The notes below the pieces were generated by a model. The model was given only the letters and a program-made list of their open reading frames with translations. It ran no database searches and was not told the DNA's origin. A stretch of DNA of 64,000 nucleotides, taken from Peribacillus glennii. GTDB lineage: Bacteria; Bacillota; Bacilli; Bacillales; DSM-1321. The stretch is from NCBI RefSeq assembly GCF_003429105.1, contig NZ_QVTD01000016.1, positions 62,001 through 126,000 on the forward strand, read 5' to 3'. Positions 9,321 to 18,568 of this stretch are shown piece by piece. Position 1 is the first letter of the stretch. Every line of letters begins with the position of its first letter. The translations under genes and the position numbers were made by a program.

Positions 9321-10910
9321 ATGTTTGATTACAAAAAGAAATTAAGTGCACCAGAAAACTATAATATTACTCAAGAAATTGAAAAGCACGCCTCGGATAA
9401 ACTAGCGCTAATCTTTAAAAATGAGTCTGGTTCAGCTGAAACAATTACTTATAACCAGCTTATAAAAAAATCCAATAAGCTTGCCAATGGGTTATATAAT
9501 TTAGGTTTAGAAAAGGGTGACCGGGTACTGATCGTTACCCCTAGGTTAATTGAGTCATATATTATCTATATGGCTTGCTTAAAAGCCGGATTAGTGATTA
9601 TTCCTTCTTCAGAATTGCTGCGGGCCAAGGATATAGCTTACCGGCTAAACCACTCTGAAGCCAAAGCAGTTATTTCTTATGCTGATTTTACAAAAGAAAT
9701 TGATGCCATTGAGGGAGAACTGCCATATCTTCACAAGATAACCTTTGGCGGAGAAAAAAATGGCTGGATGAATCTTGATGAGATAAGCGATTCTGCTTCC
9801 GATGAATTTAATTATGATAAAACTAAATGTGATGATCTTGCTTTCCTGGCTTATACTTCCGGAACAACCGGGAATCCAAAAGGTGTCGCTCATACACACA
9901 GTTGGGGCTATGCCCATATCCGTATTGCCGCTAAGGAATGGCTTACTATTAGAGAAGATGACATGGTGTGGGCAACTGCCGCTCCAGGCTGGCAAAAGTG
10001 GGTATGGACGCCATTTCTATCTATTTTAGGTTCAGGTGCAACGGGATTTGTTTATCAAGGGAAATTTTCTGCGGGAAAATACTTAGAGCTTCTGCAGGAG
10101 CAAAAAATAAATGTGCTATGCTGTACGCCTACTGAATACCGCATGATGGTAAAAACGGAAGGATTAAATCAATACGATCTTTCGAATCTAAGAAGTGCTG
10201 TATCTGCTGGAGAAGCCCTTAATAGGGAAGTAATCGATGTATTTAAAAATACCTTCGACATTCAAATAAGAGACGGTTATGGACAGACTGAGAGTACGCT
10301 TTTGATAGGAACACTCCAGGGAGCGGAACATAGGACAGGATCAATGGGTAAACCGATCATAAATGGAACTGTGGAAATTGTTAATGATGAAGGTATTCCC
10401 GTTAAAACAGGAGAAATAGGCAATATTGCCATTCATAAAGAATTGCCGGCTCTCTTTAAGATGTATTACAAGAATCTCGAAAAAACGAATAGTTCCTATT
10501 TAGGAGATTATTTTTTAACTGGAGATCGTGCCAGCAAAGATGAAGAAGGCTTTTTTTGGTTCCAGGGAAGAAGCGATGATGTCATTATAAGCTCCGGTTA
10601 TACAATAGGCCCATTTGAAATCGAGGATGCCTTAATGAAACATCCAGATGTAGTAGAATGTGCGGCTGTCGCAAGCCCTGATGAAATTAGGGGGAATGTA
10701 GTTAAGGCTTATATCGTTTTACGAAAAGGAGTAGAAGGTTCAACTGAAATGATTAAGTATCTACAGAATTTTGTGAAGCAAATAACTGCACCATATAAAT
10801 ATCCTAGATTGATTGAATTCGTTGACCAGTTACCAAAAACTGATTCAGGAAAAATTAAGCGTGTCATTTTAAGAAACCTTGAGAACAAATCAATAAACTC
10901 TCGAAATTAA
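9321..10910 (+). CDS. mbcS: Acyl-CoA synthetase, MbcS-like
   Basis: AMP-forming acyl-CoA ligase: acid + ATP + CoA gives acyl-CoA + AMP + PPi. 529 residues. Seen: the P-loop YTSGTTGNPKG near residue 177, DGYGQTES near 333, the hinge region LTGDRASKDEEGFFWFQGR, and the catalytic lysine in KTDSGKIKR close to the C-terminus. Length and overall text are like Bacillus MbcS (formerly YtcI), which activates 2-methylbutanoate and other branched or medium-chain acids. Ribosome site is weak (TTGGGGTC). Single gene with its own terminator. The exact acid is not provable here. Confidence 0.85.
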   Translation: MFDYKKKLSAPENYNITQEIEKHASDKLALIFKNESGSAETITYNQLIKKSNKLANGLYNLGLEKGDRVLIVTPRLIESYIIYMACLKAGLVIIPSSELLRAKDIAYRLNHSEAKAVISYADFTKEIDAIEGELPYLHKITFGGEKNGWMNLDEISDSASDEFNYDKTKCDDLAFLAYTSGTTGNPKGVAHTHSWGYAHIRIAAKEWLTIREDDMVWATAAPGWQKWVWTPFLSILGSGATGFVYQGKFSAGKYLELLQEQKINVLCCTPTEYRMMVKTEGLNQYDLSNLRSAVSAGEALNREVIDVFKNTFDIQIRDGYGQTESTLLIGTLQGAEHRTGSMGKPIINGTVEIVNDEGIPVKTGEIGNIAIHKELPALFKMYYKNLEKTNSSYLGDYFLTGDRASKDEEGFFWFQGRSDDVIISSGYTIGPFEIEDALMKHPDVVECAAVASPDEIRGNVVKAYIVLRKGVEGSTEMIKYLQNFVKQITAPYKYPRLIEFVDQLPKTDSGKIKRVILRNLENKSINSRN

Positions 10911-10929
10911 GGACAGGCATAATTACGTA

Positions 10930-10963
10930 ACAGGGTCTTGGAAATTACCCAAGGCCCTGTTTC
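10930..10963 (+). terminator. Terminator after the acyl-CoA synthetase
   Basis: ACAGGGTCTTGG pairs with CCAAGGCCCTGT, followed by TTTC. Confidence 0.7.
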
Positions 10964-11064
10964 ACCAATAGAAAGATTAGTGGGTGATTCTAGCTAACGG
11001 TGCGAGTTAAACCTAACTCTTATTAAAAAGAGCCTAACCATTAATATACAATTCAAAATTTAGG

Positions 11065-11100
11065 GAGAGATGAGATTTTAATATGATCTCATCTCTTTTG
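11065..11100. terminator. Inverted repeat, probable terminator
   Basis: AGAGATGAGAT...ATCTCATCTCTTTT, an 11-bp stem with a short T tract on the plus strand. Confidence 0.5.
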
Positions 11101-11132
11101 ATAAAAAGAGACACAATAAAGGTTTCTCTCAT

Positions 11133-11312
11133 TTAGTATGTACTTTGCACAGGCTGGCCATCAAATAGTTTCAAATCATGTTGTATTGTGAAGAACTCTC
11201 CCGCTTTGTACACGAATAAAGTAATATCGCTCTGGTTATGGCCTGCAAACTGCCTGGCCCTAAGGTATATAGCTCTGCTTAAAGATTGATCTTCTTTGAT
11301 TGTAATTACATG
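11133..11312 (-). pseudogene. Orphan C-terminal coding fragment, about 59 residues
   Basis: A minus-strand frame reads VITIKEDQSLSRAIYLRARQ and ends FDGQPVQSTY before a stop at 11133. Upstream the frame closes at once with a stop and has no start, so this is a 3' remnant. Composition is protein-like. Family not recognised. Confidence 0.35.
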
Positions 11313-11367
11313 GAATCAAGGGTCAATAATAAGCCTCAAACGTTATCCCTTCATCAAGTCTACTCAT

Positions 11368-12003
11368 TTATTTCCATTGCGCCACTCTATCTATAGGAAG
11401 CCGAACAGATTTATGCCCTTTATCTGCAGCTTTACCAATGGAGATTAGCATAACTGGAACATAACGTTCCTTGTCTAAACCAAATGCTTCTGCGATTTTG
11501 TCTTTTTCATAACCGCCGATAGGGTTGGTATCATATCCAAATGCGCGGGCGGCAAGCATGAACTGCATGGATACAAGGCCACCATCTACCAGAACTACAT
11601 CTTCCATCTCTGCACGGGAAATGTTCTCAAAATATCCAGCAAAAGAGCTATATATGCCTTCTTTAACTTCAAGCGGCATATGCCCTTCCACCACAGCCTT
11701 TCCATAAATTTCTTCAAACCTTTCGAAGTTATTGATATCGCCGAACACTGCAACCACAGCGGCGGAAGTTTTCACCTGGTTCTGATTGAAGCGGGCAAGC
11801 GGTGCCAGCTTTGCTTTTGCTTCGGGGCTCTCGATAACAAGGAACCTCCATGGCTGCATATTTACGGAAGAAGGCGCAGTAGTAGCGAGTGCAAGGATCT
11901 CTTCCATTTCTTGCTTGCTGATTTTTACTGCCGGATCGTAATTCTTAACTGAACGCCGTCCTTTAACAATTTCATTAAAGTCGTTCGTTTTTTGTTTGGT
12001 CAT
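11368..12003 (-). CDS. ydgI: NAD(P)H nitroreductase, YdgI-like
   Basis: FMN-dependent nitroreductase family enzyme (reduces nitro compounds or quinones with NAD(P)H). 211 residues. Seen: GRRSVKNYDP FMN-binding start, TTAPSSVNMQPWRFLVI, and PIGGYEKDKIAEAFGLDKE ahead of the terminal RVAQWK. The text closely resembles Bacillus YdgI. AAAGGAG precedes the ATG at a slightly long distance. It faces thrC across a 526-bp spacer. The true substrate is unknown, as for most of the family. Confidence 0.9.
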   Translation of the reverse strand: MTKQKTNDFNEIVKGRRSVKNYDPAVKISKQEMEEILALATTAPSSVNMQPWRFLVIESPEAKAKLAPLARFNQNQVKTSAAVVAVFGDINNFERFEEIYGKAVVEGHMPLEVKEGIYSSFAGYFENISRAEMEDVVLVDGGLVSMQFMLAARAFGYDTNPIGGYEKDKIAEAFGLDKERYVPVMLISIGKAADKGHKSVRLPIDRVAQWK

Positions 12004-12530
12004 AGGTGTTAAACTCCTTTTATTAATGGTGCATGATAGTTATTTTAAATTTCCCTGCTCTCTATTTTTACAGGGATACAATGGACAAAATTACTCCTTT
12101 TTTAGTTATTTGTAAACCAAAAAGGCCTAGGAAGTCTCTCTAGCTATCGTGCTTAATCAAGTGTTATTACTGTATCCCGGCCGCCGAAAAGGCATACGGT
12201 AGAGATTGCATTGGAAAAACCTGTTGAAAGAAATTAACAGCATTTATGATTTGTCTCTACAGTAGTTTCCTGTGCATCAATTAACCAAGAATTGGACTGC
12301 CATTTGGCGGTTATTTGTTGTTGATTTAATGTGCAGTCTTGGTAGAACACGGTGAAACTTAGACAGGTGGGTATAGAATGGATTAAAGTGAAAGTAAAAT
12401 ATGAACTTGTCAGATTAGTATAATACTATTAAATATGTCTGGCATTTCAGAAAATACTTTGAATTTTATGTTGACTCTCAGCGAATTCTGGGTAACGATT
12501 GTATAGATTATAATTTTCTTGGAGGATGTT
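12004..12530. other. Divergent promoter region of ydgI and thrC
   Basis: No gene seen. I looked for a T-box leader in front of thrC (specifier stem plus GGGTGG antiterminator bulge) and found none. AT-rich promoter-like sequence TATAATACTATT occurs at 12419-12430. Confidence 0.5.
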
Positions 12531-13937
12531 ATGAAATATATTAGTACACGCGGGGATGTAAGTGGAATTGGTTTTATTGATGCAGTCTTAATGGGACTGG
12601 CAACGGATGGAGGACTTCTGGTTCCGGAAAAAATCCCGCATATTCCCGCAGAAAAGTTGCAGGCAATGTCCAAGTTGACATATCAAGAATTAGCATACGA
12701 AATCATTTCCTATTATGTGGATGGGGAAATTCCACAAAATGAACTCCAGGAAATCATCGAGAAAAGCTATGGAACCTTCCGCAATTCCGAGGTAACTCCT
12801 GTTCATAAGGTAAAGGACAATATGTATCTGTTGGAACTATTCCATGGTCCAACCTTTGCTTTTAAAGATGTTGCCCTGCAATTATTAGGAAATTTGTATT
12901 CCTATATAGCAAAAAAGACAGGTGTAACAATCAATATTCTTGGTGCTACTTCAGGGGATACAGGTGCATCAGCTATTGAGGGTGTAAGAGGTAAAGAAGG
13001 GATTCGTATTTGTATTTTGCACCCTCATGGAAAGGTAAGTAAGGTACAAGAGCTGCAAATGACGACAGTTCATGACGAAAGTGTTTTGAATTTAGCTATA
13101 AAAGGGACGTTTGATGACGGCCAAAGAATTATCAAGGAATTATTCGCAGATTTGGAATTCAAAAACAAATATCATCTGCGTGCTATTAATTCCATTAACT
13201 TCGCTCGTATTTTAGCGCAAACCGTTTATTATTTCTATGCGTATTTCCAAGTGGCAAAAGAGAAAGACATAAACAGTCTCAACTTTAGTGTGCCGACAGG
13301 AAATTTTGGAGACATCTTTGCCGGTTTTCTGGCGAAGAGAATGGGTCTTCCAGTCGGCAAGCTTATTGTTGCTACGAATGAGAACAATATTTTAGAACGT
13401 TTTATCAAGGATGGAGTGTACCAGCCTGGCGAGTTCAGAAGTACTTATAGCCCTTCCATGGATATTCAAGTAGCCAGCAACTTTGAGCGGTATTTGTACT
13501 ACTTGCTTGATGAAAATGCTGGTGCAGTAACTGCCTTAATGGATCAATTCAAATCAGAAGGAAAAATTGTCGTGAATGAGGAGCAGCTTCGTCAGGTAAA
13601 AGCGGATTTTGCGGCATATAGTGTAGAGGGAGAGGAATGCCTCCAAACTATCAGCAAGTGCTATGCCGAAACCAATTACTTACTTGACCCGCATACTTCT
13701 TGTGGAGTCGCTGCATATGAAACATGCAATGATCCTGGTGAAGTGTGTGTCACATTGGCAACGGCCCATCCAGCAAAATTCAATGAATCCATTGAACGTT
13801 GTAATATTGAACAGCCCTTCCCTGAACAAATCAGCCAATTGTTTGATAAACCGCAATACCTGGAAGTTGTCGAACCGGTCAATGATGAAATTGTCCGTAA
13901 ATTAGAGAAGCATTTCAGTTCCGGTCAAACAAAATGA
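12531..13937 (+). CDS. thrC: Threonine synthase, long (ThrC type II-like) form
   Basis: PLP enzyme converting O-phosphohomoserine to threonine. 468 residues, longer than the roughly 350-residue ThrC usual in Bacillus hom-thrC-thrB operons, and built like the E. coli/yeast form: MKYISTRGD start, DGGLLVPEKIP, the PLP lysine in HGPTFAFKDVA (about residue 110), and TSGDTGASAIEG. GGAGG five bases upstream fixes the ATG. It stands alone, away from hom and thrB, with its own terminator, which suggests a second or acquired threonine synthase. Confidence 0.92.
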   Translation: MKYISTRGDVSGIGFIDAVLMGLATDGGLLVPEKIPHIPAEKLQAMSKLTYQELAYEIISYYVDGEIPQNELQEIIEKSYGTFRNSEVTPVHKVKDNMYLLELFHGPTFAFKDVALQLLGNLYSYIAKKTGVTINILGATSGDTGASAIEGVRGKEGIRICILHPHGKVSKVQELQMTTVHDESVLNLAIKGTFDDGQRIIKELFADLEFKNKYHLRAINSINFARILAQTVYYFYAYFQVAKEKDINSLNFSVPTGNFGDIFAGFLAKRMGLPVGKLIVATNENNILERFIKDGVYQPGEFRSTYSPSMDIQVASNFERYLYYLLDENAGAVTALMDQFKSEGKIVVNEEQLRQVKADFAAYSVEGEECLQTISKCYAETNYLLDPHTSCGVAAYETCNDPGEVCVTLATAHPAKFNESIERCNIEQPFPEQISQLFDKPQYLEVVEPVNDEIVRKLEKHFSSGQTK

Positions 13938-14110
13938 AAGAAGGTTTTCTGGGATAATCTCTGAAAATAAATCCAGATTCTCCATTGCAATCAACTAAAC
14001 CATCAAAATGCTCACTATAAAATAATGATCAATTAACCGTTTTATGATCCTTGTATGTACACAGGTATAGGTCACGAGGATTAGAACCAATAAATCATTA
14101 AAAGCAGAAC

Positions 14111-14153
14111 GAGTGGAAATTCTTTGTGTTATAAGGATTTCCGCTCTTTTTTA
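14111..14153 (+). terminator. Terminator downstream of thrC
   Basis: GAGTGGAAAT pairs with ATTTCCGCTC (one G-T pair), followed by TTTTTT. Confidence 0.75.
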
Positions 14154-14540
14154 TTACGGCAGTTTTACATAACTGAATCCGTTAAAAGTATTGTAAAAAA
14201 TACTCCTCGTAACTAACATGATTAATAATGATTTCAAAAATTAAGTTTAATATATAACAAATTGAAGAGCCATAGTACCCCATTTAGGGAAACTGTCGAG
14301 GCGAGGGCTATTTTTTGATTTTGGCAAGTTGTAGTCATGGTGTCTGGTCACTGACTGATTCTTCATATTAAAACTTGCGTGTTTGAAAAGTATGAAAATC
14401 TTTGTATCAGCGAAATTTCTTTCTATTGTTTTCTTCACATAGGTTCTGTTTTTACAGCTTATTTTGATTGAATATTTTTTTATGTGTTCCGATTAAATAT
14501 GGTTGCTGATAGAACCACCAATAAAATTTTAAAAATTTAA
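14154..14540. other. AT-rich spacer, nothing recognised
   Basis: Long AT-rich stretch between the thrC terminator and the promoter at 14547. No coding or RNA pattern supported on either strand. Confidence 0.5.
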
Positions 14541-14546
14541 AATATA

Positions 14547-14575
14547 TTGACAATTATATATAAGTAATATAATAC
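14547..14575 (+). promoter_or_regulatory. Sigma-A-type promoter of the hpa-like locus
   Basis: TTGACA at 14547-14552 and TAATAC at 14570-14575 with 17-bp spacing (an overlapping TATAAT starts at 14568). It is followed by GAGGAGGG and the start of the broken flavin reductase. The 14-mer AATACTATTTTATA at 14571-14584 recurs at 17034-17047 near the VOC gene. Confidence 0.65.
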
Positions 14576-14617
14576 TATTTTATAGCTACATATATTTTAG
14601 TAGAGGAGGGATGGAAC

Positions 14618-14944
14618 ATGATTAAGCCTAACTAAACAAAATGGGCGAAATAATCCGCCGGGGTAATGCACCGCTACGCCTCTGGTGTAACAATTAACAT
14701 GAATTTTTTTAAACATAGTCCTCGGGACATGACTGCTAGCGTTTTCCTCTCTGTTCATACAACTCCACCCACTATTTTCATGTACGTGAACCAACGTACT
14801 TACATAGCGCAGTCACTAAGAGCTGGTGGTCGCTTAGGGGTAATTATTCTCAGTTGTGACCATGTCGATGTGTCCACGTTTGCGCCCGACGCAAACGGAA
14901 AAGTCTATCGACCATATTGTCTTTCGCCTACGGACCTTCCGTAA
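14618..14944 (+). pseudogene. Broken flavin reductase (HpaC/DIM6-NTAB type)
   Basis: Partner reductases of HpaB enzymes supply FADH2. From the ATG at 14618, behind GAGGAGGG, the frame reads MIKPN, TAA, TKWAK, TAA, then SAGVMHRYASGVTI and SPRDMTASVFLSVHTTPP, FMYVNQRTYIAQSL, GGRLGVIILS. These are the typical blocks of the flavin reductase-like domain. Two ochre codons (codons 6 and 12) lie in one otherwise open frame; each would be CAA with one C-to-T change. The frame closes at 14944, well short of the usual 160-180 residues, and the following 430 bases look like its decayed 3' end. Confidence 0.7.
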
Positions 14945-15376
14945 GTTCTGCTTTATGAAAAGTCTTGGTGAAGCTTGACTGTTTTACAGGGAATCAGAAA
15001 TATGAACCCATGTACGTTTTGATGACGTGTGAGACATATGGCAACCAACGTTCACCACTTGTTTTCCACCCAGGTGTTTACGAAGTGTGTTGTGATTGGG
15101 GCTGTTTCTCAATTTTATTTTTTTAACCTTCTTTTTTTCAATTAGGTCGGCATGCCCATGGGACGCGGCTATGCCCAACTATTATGACTTCTATAAGGCA
15201 AAGGGTTTCAGTTGTTGTTGTATCAGGCATCGTGTTAATACGGGGATGCCCGGTGATTCAGCTGTTTAGTGCGTGCTGGAAGCGGTCTTCTCGCGGGGGA
15301 ATGAGCAAGCACCGTTAGCAGTCTCGATGCTAAGTGGTCTGAATGAAAATTTATTATAAAATATACTTGGGGGTAG
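14945..15376. other. Decayed sequence between the flavin reductase remnant and the monooxygenase
   Basis: Unlike the AT-rich spacers nearby, this stretch has coding-like base composition but no continuous frame. It is probably the rest of the broken reductase. I cannot align it with confidence. Confidence 0.35.
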
Positions 15377-16861
15377 ATGAAATATATGGAAACAACACTC
15401 CGTGATATTGTTGGCAGTGAAAACAATGTATACCTACGATCTGGAAACTCATATAGAGAATCACTTCGTGACGGTCGACGTGTGTGGTTTGAGGGGGAAT
15501 ACCTCGAAGACATTACTTCTCATCCTAAGTTTTCGGGTACAGTGGACATGATTTGCAGATATTTTGACGCCCATCAATCTGGACCTCTGGCAGATATACT
15601 TACAGAGAAAAGAGAGAATGGCACCGTTTCGAGCGCGGCCTACATGATCCCGAGAAATACGGAAGATCTCCGCCGACGGGGTCAGGTAATAAACGCTGTT
15701 GTTGATATGACGCATGGAACGATGGGACGTGGTCCTGACTTTATGCCAACAATGCTCCTAGGAATGTATGGATCCCGGGAATTATACATTAAGAGTAATC
15801 CCGAATTGGGATCAAACGTTGAACGGTACTATGAGTGGGCACGTCAAAACAACCCCATCATGACCTTGGCATTCGTCGATCCGCAGGGAGACAGAACGCT
15901 TCCGGCTGAGGAACGAGAATATCTCCGGGTGGTGGACCGTACAGAAAGCGGCATTGTGGTAAGCGGAGCAAAGGTGGTGGCGACGTTGTCTCCGTTTGCC
16001 GAAGAAATCATTGTCCACACACTTTATCGCAAAGATTTGGAAAAGGACAACGCAATCTCGTGTGCGATTCCTGTAAATACCAAAGGGGTCACCATTGTAT
16101 GCCGTGAAGGGTGGTTAACGCCTGGAAAAGAGATCGAACATCCATTGAGTTCACGTGTTGATGAAATCGATGCAATGATCGTCTTCGATCGTGTTTTCGT
16201 CCCGTATGAACGTGTATTCTATGTTGGCGATACTGAAATACCGAAATATTATTCAACAACTGCTCTTTGGGGACACTGGCATGTTATGGCCCGTATAACC
16301 CGCCGTTACGAATTCATCGCTGGTGCAGCATCCCTGATTCCCAAAGTCATAGGGACAGAGAAGATTCCCCAAGTGAGGGACTCTGTTGCTGAGACTTTAC
16401 GCTGCTTGGAGACATGCCGTGCATTTTTGCGCGCAGCTGAGGAGAACTATGGCATTATGGGTGGTGTCGCCCATGCTGATGATAATATTATCACGACTGG
16501 GCGCATGTACTCGGTAGAACAATACCCAAAGATGATGAACATCCTTAGAGAAATTTCTGGCCAGGGATTAATCATGCGTTTTCCGGATAAAGCATTTGAT
16601 GATGAATCATTTGGTACCGTACTAAAAAAAGCGATCAATGCACAAAACTACAGTGGTCGTGAGAAAACGCGTATTTTCAATTACGTCTGGGATTTATGCT
16701 CCGATTCATTCGCATCAAGACTGGAGATGTTCGAGGTGCAAAATGCGCAATCAGTACCAAAAAACCGTCAGCTCTGGTTTGATAATTATAGCAAGGAGGA
16801 ATTAACGGCCCTAGAAGAAAAAGTTTGTAGAATTGTTGATGTACCCACACCTTCCTTCTGA
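15377..16861 (+). CDS. HpaB-type flavin-dependent monooxygenase, large component
   Basis: 4-hydroxyphenylacetate 3-hydroxylase family oxygenase: uses reduced flavin and O2 to hydroxylate phenolic or related compounds. 494 residues, full length. Seen: SYRESLRDGRRVWFEGE at the start, DMICRYFDAH, MGRGPDFMPTMLLGM, and the C-terminal acyl-CoA-dehydrogenase-like helical domain with NAQSVPKNRQLWFDNY. GGGGGT precedes either the ATG at 15377 or that at 15386; the choice is open. The reductase gene just upstream is broken, so this enzyme would need flavin from elsewhere. Related family members halogenate or dehydrate, so substrate is uncertain. Confidence 0.87.
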   Translation: MKYMETTLRDIVGSENNVYLRSGNSYRESLRDGRRVWFEGEYLEDITSHPKFSGTVDMICRYFDAHQSGPLADILTEKRENGTVSSAAYMIPRNTEDLRRRGQVINAVVDMTHGTMGRGPDFMPTMLLGMYGSRELYIKSNPELGSNVERYYEWARQNNPIMTLAFVDPQGDRTLPAEEREYLRVVDRTESGIVVSGAKVVATLSPFAEEIIVHTLYRKDLEKDNAISCAIPVNTKGVTIVCREGWLTPGKEIEHPLSSRVDEIDAMIVFDRVFVPYERVFYVGDTEIPKYYSTTALWGHWHVMARITRRYEFIAGAASLIPKVIGTEKIPQVRDSVAETLRCLETCRAFLRAAEENYGIMGGVAHADDNIITTGRMYSVEQYPKMMNILREISGQGLIMRFPDKAFDDESFGTVLKKAINAQNYSGREKTRIFNYVWDLCSDSFASRLEMFEVQNAQSVPKNRQLWFDNYSKEELTALEEKVCRIVDVPTPSF

Positions 16862-16914
16862 TAGGGTGAATCTACTGGAAATACGTAAAATGAACAAATA
16901 GTTTCGAAAATTCA

Positions 16915-16990
16915 GGGGGGCGATTGCCGCGGAAAGTCCCACGGTAATGTAATTCATACCAAGACAATTTCCAGCCAAGCCCCCCTTTTT
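16915..16990 (+). terminator. Long-loop hairpin with T tract after the monooxygenase
   Basis: GGGGGGC (16915-16921) pairs with GCCCCCC (16979-16985), then TTTTT. The 57-nt loop is itself GC-rich (TTGCCGCGG...CCCACGG). It may be a terminator or part of a small structured RNA. Confidence 0.5.
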
Positions 16991-17346
16991 ATCTCCTCTG
17001 CACAGATACCATCTTGGACATCATGCAATAATACAATACTATTTTATATGATGGAACATTCTGACTGGGTACCGGTATCGGTAGGACTTACTGGGTTTTG
17101 CAACTTTATCAGGTTGTTTTGTCCAAGGGAATTGATGATTTTTGTCTTGCCAATCATAACTATTAACTTTTTTACACAAGAAGCAGAATAGGGAAAGAAA
17201 AGAAATTACCCTTACTATTGGCGACATTGTCAGGCACTTCTAGGATTATGACATGTGTTACCCTTAACGAATCTTTGTCCTTCCCCTGTGAATCATCTGA
17301 CATTTTTAATTATGTAATTAAAATTAATCTGGTTAGGAGGGAACTG

Positions 17347-17742
17347 ATGAAAGTTTTTAAAGTACTTGCCAGGGTTTATATCAATGAGAAACAGATAGAA
17401 GAAAGCATCTCCATATATGAGCAACTATTCAGTGAAAAATGTTATATGCACATTAAAGTACCGGAAATGGGCTTAGAACTGGCACAAGTGGGTTCTATAC
17501 TTTTGTTAGCAGGTTCCGAGAAAGTACTTGTTCCCCTCAAATCGACGGATGCAACCTTTCTTGTCGATTCGCTGAGCGAGTGGAGAGAAGAGCTCCTGAA
17601 AAGAGGGGCAATCATCCTTGATGGACCTAGGGAAATTCCAACAGGTATGAATATGGAGGTTAAACACTCCGACGGAGCCGTGATCGAGTATGTTCAACAT
17701 GACAAAGAGAAACTAGACGCTATAAACCTTGTAACTAAATAA
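17347..17742 (+). CDS. VOC (glyoxalase/dioxygenase) superfamily protein
   Basis: 131 residues, one vicinal-oxygen-chelate unit: ARVYINEKQIEESISIYEQL, ELAQVGSILLLAG, FLVDSLSEWREELLKRGA, and the end HSDGAVIEYVQHDKEK with the typical terminal Glu. TAGGAGGG five bases before the ATG fixes the start; an upstream in-frame ATG at 17218 has none. Lies 490 bp downstream of the monooxygenase on the same strand, which hints at a shared catabolic or detoxifying role. Substrate unknown. Confidence 0.78.
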   Translation: MKVFKVLARVYINEKQIEESISIYEQLFSEKCYMHIKVPEMGLELAQVGSILLLAGSEKVLVPLKSTDATFLVDSLSEWREELLKRGAIILDGPREIPTGMNMEVKHSDGAVIEYVQHDKEKLDAINLVTK

Positions 17743-17771
17743 CGTTAAAGGAGTACTTTTTACAGCGCCTT

Positions 17772-17851
17772 GAGATCATAAAGTAAACTGAATAAGTAAT
17801 TTATGATCTCACTCCAATGGTTAGACACCATCTAACCATTGGGGTGCTTTT
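17772..17851 (+). terminator. Two consecutive hairpins after the VOC gene
   Basis: GAGATCATAAA...TTTATGATCTC (17772-17810), then CAATGGTTAGA...TCTAACCATTG (17814-17840) with GGGGTGCTTTT. The second is a likely terminator. Confidence 0.6.
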
Positions 17852-18157
17852 GTAATGGCAAAAATTAAAGTTGAATAAATATTAATAGCTGTATAACGAT
17901 AGATAAATGGCATAAAAGTCAAACAGACTCTCACTGATTCTACTGGAATGGGTAAGCCTGTTTTCGAACACCAGATTCAACAACAATTTTATGGAGCAAT
18001 CCTTTTCATTAGATTCGCAAAACAGTACAGGGGCCCACTAGAATACTTCCGGGCGACCCCCAATCATTTCCCCAGTAATTCGCGAAGGACAAAGACAATT
18101 TATTCGTAAGGGTGTAACCGCGCCATTAAATCCTTTATAAGGATGATTATACGAAGA
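17852..18157. other. Intergenic region, nothing recognised
   Basis: Spacer between convergent genes. No coding or RNA pattern supported. Confidence 0.5.
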
Positions 18158-18568
18158 TTATGCCCTCCGTTCATGTAAAATCTTTTGAATGATTTCTATA
18201 TGAACGGAAGCCCAGGATTTTTCGCGAAAGTGAAGAATTACACTTACAGTAAGAATCGATATATAAGTGGAAACAAAGATGACCCAAAGTAAACTCCCAT
18301 CCTTAAAAAGAAACTCCTGTAATTGTTGAGAAAACATGAGGAAAAGCCATGGTCCGGCGGATATGAGGAGGGGAATCATTCCGGATCCATTTTTTTCTTT
18401 TATCATAGAGAAATAAATTTTGTTTAATGTAATGCTATCAATGGAGAGATAAAAGTTCTGAATTTCCTCAATTTCCTTAATCTGTTTTACTGATGCAATA
18501 GAGTGTTCCTTGTTTAATTTTCTTAATTTTTGATAAATTTTATGAGCATCCCCACGAAATGAAAACAT
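18158..18568 (-). CDS. Two-helix membrane protein of unknown function
   Basis: 136 residues. Residues 1-70 are charged and helical (YQKLRKLNKEHSIASVKQIK). Two hydrophobic segments follow, GMIPLLISAGPWLFLMF and LLWVIFVSTYISILTVSVIL, then a basic tail. AAAGGA precedes the ATG. Family not recognised and no neighbour suggests a role. Confidence 0.6.
   Translation of the reverse strand: MFSFRGDAHKIYQKLRKLNKEHSIASVKQIKEIEEIQNFYLSIDSITLNKIYFSMIKEKNGSGMIPLLISAGPWLFLMFSQQLQEFLFKDGSLLWVIFVSTYISILTVSVILHFREKSWASVHIEIIQKILHERRA

Noticed and set aside
12004..12530. T-box leader for thrC
   Set aside because: No antiterminator T-box bulge (TGGGTGGAACCGCG-like) or terminator is present; GGTGGG alone is not enough.
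14597..14794. 65-residue minus-strand ORF opposite the flavin reductase remnant
   Set aside because: The plus-strand frame matches flavin reductase blocks, so the antisense frame is a shadow.
17051..17191. 46-residue ORF (MEHSDWVPVSVGLTGF...)
   Set aside because: No ribosome site and no recognisable family; could be a remnant but cannot be supported.
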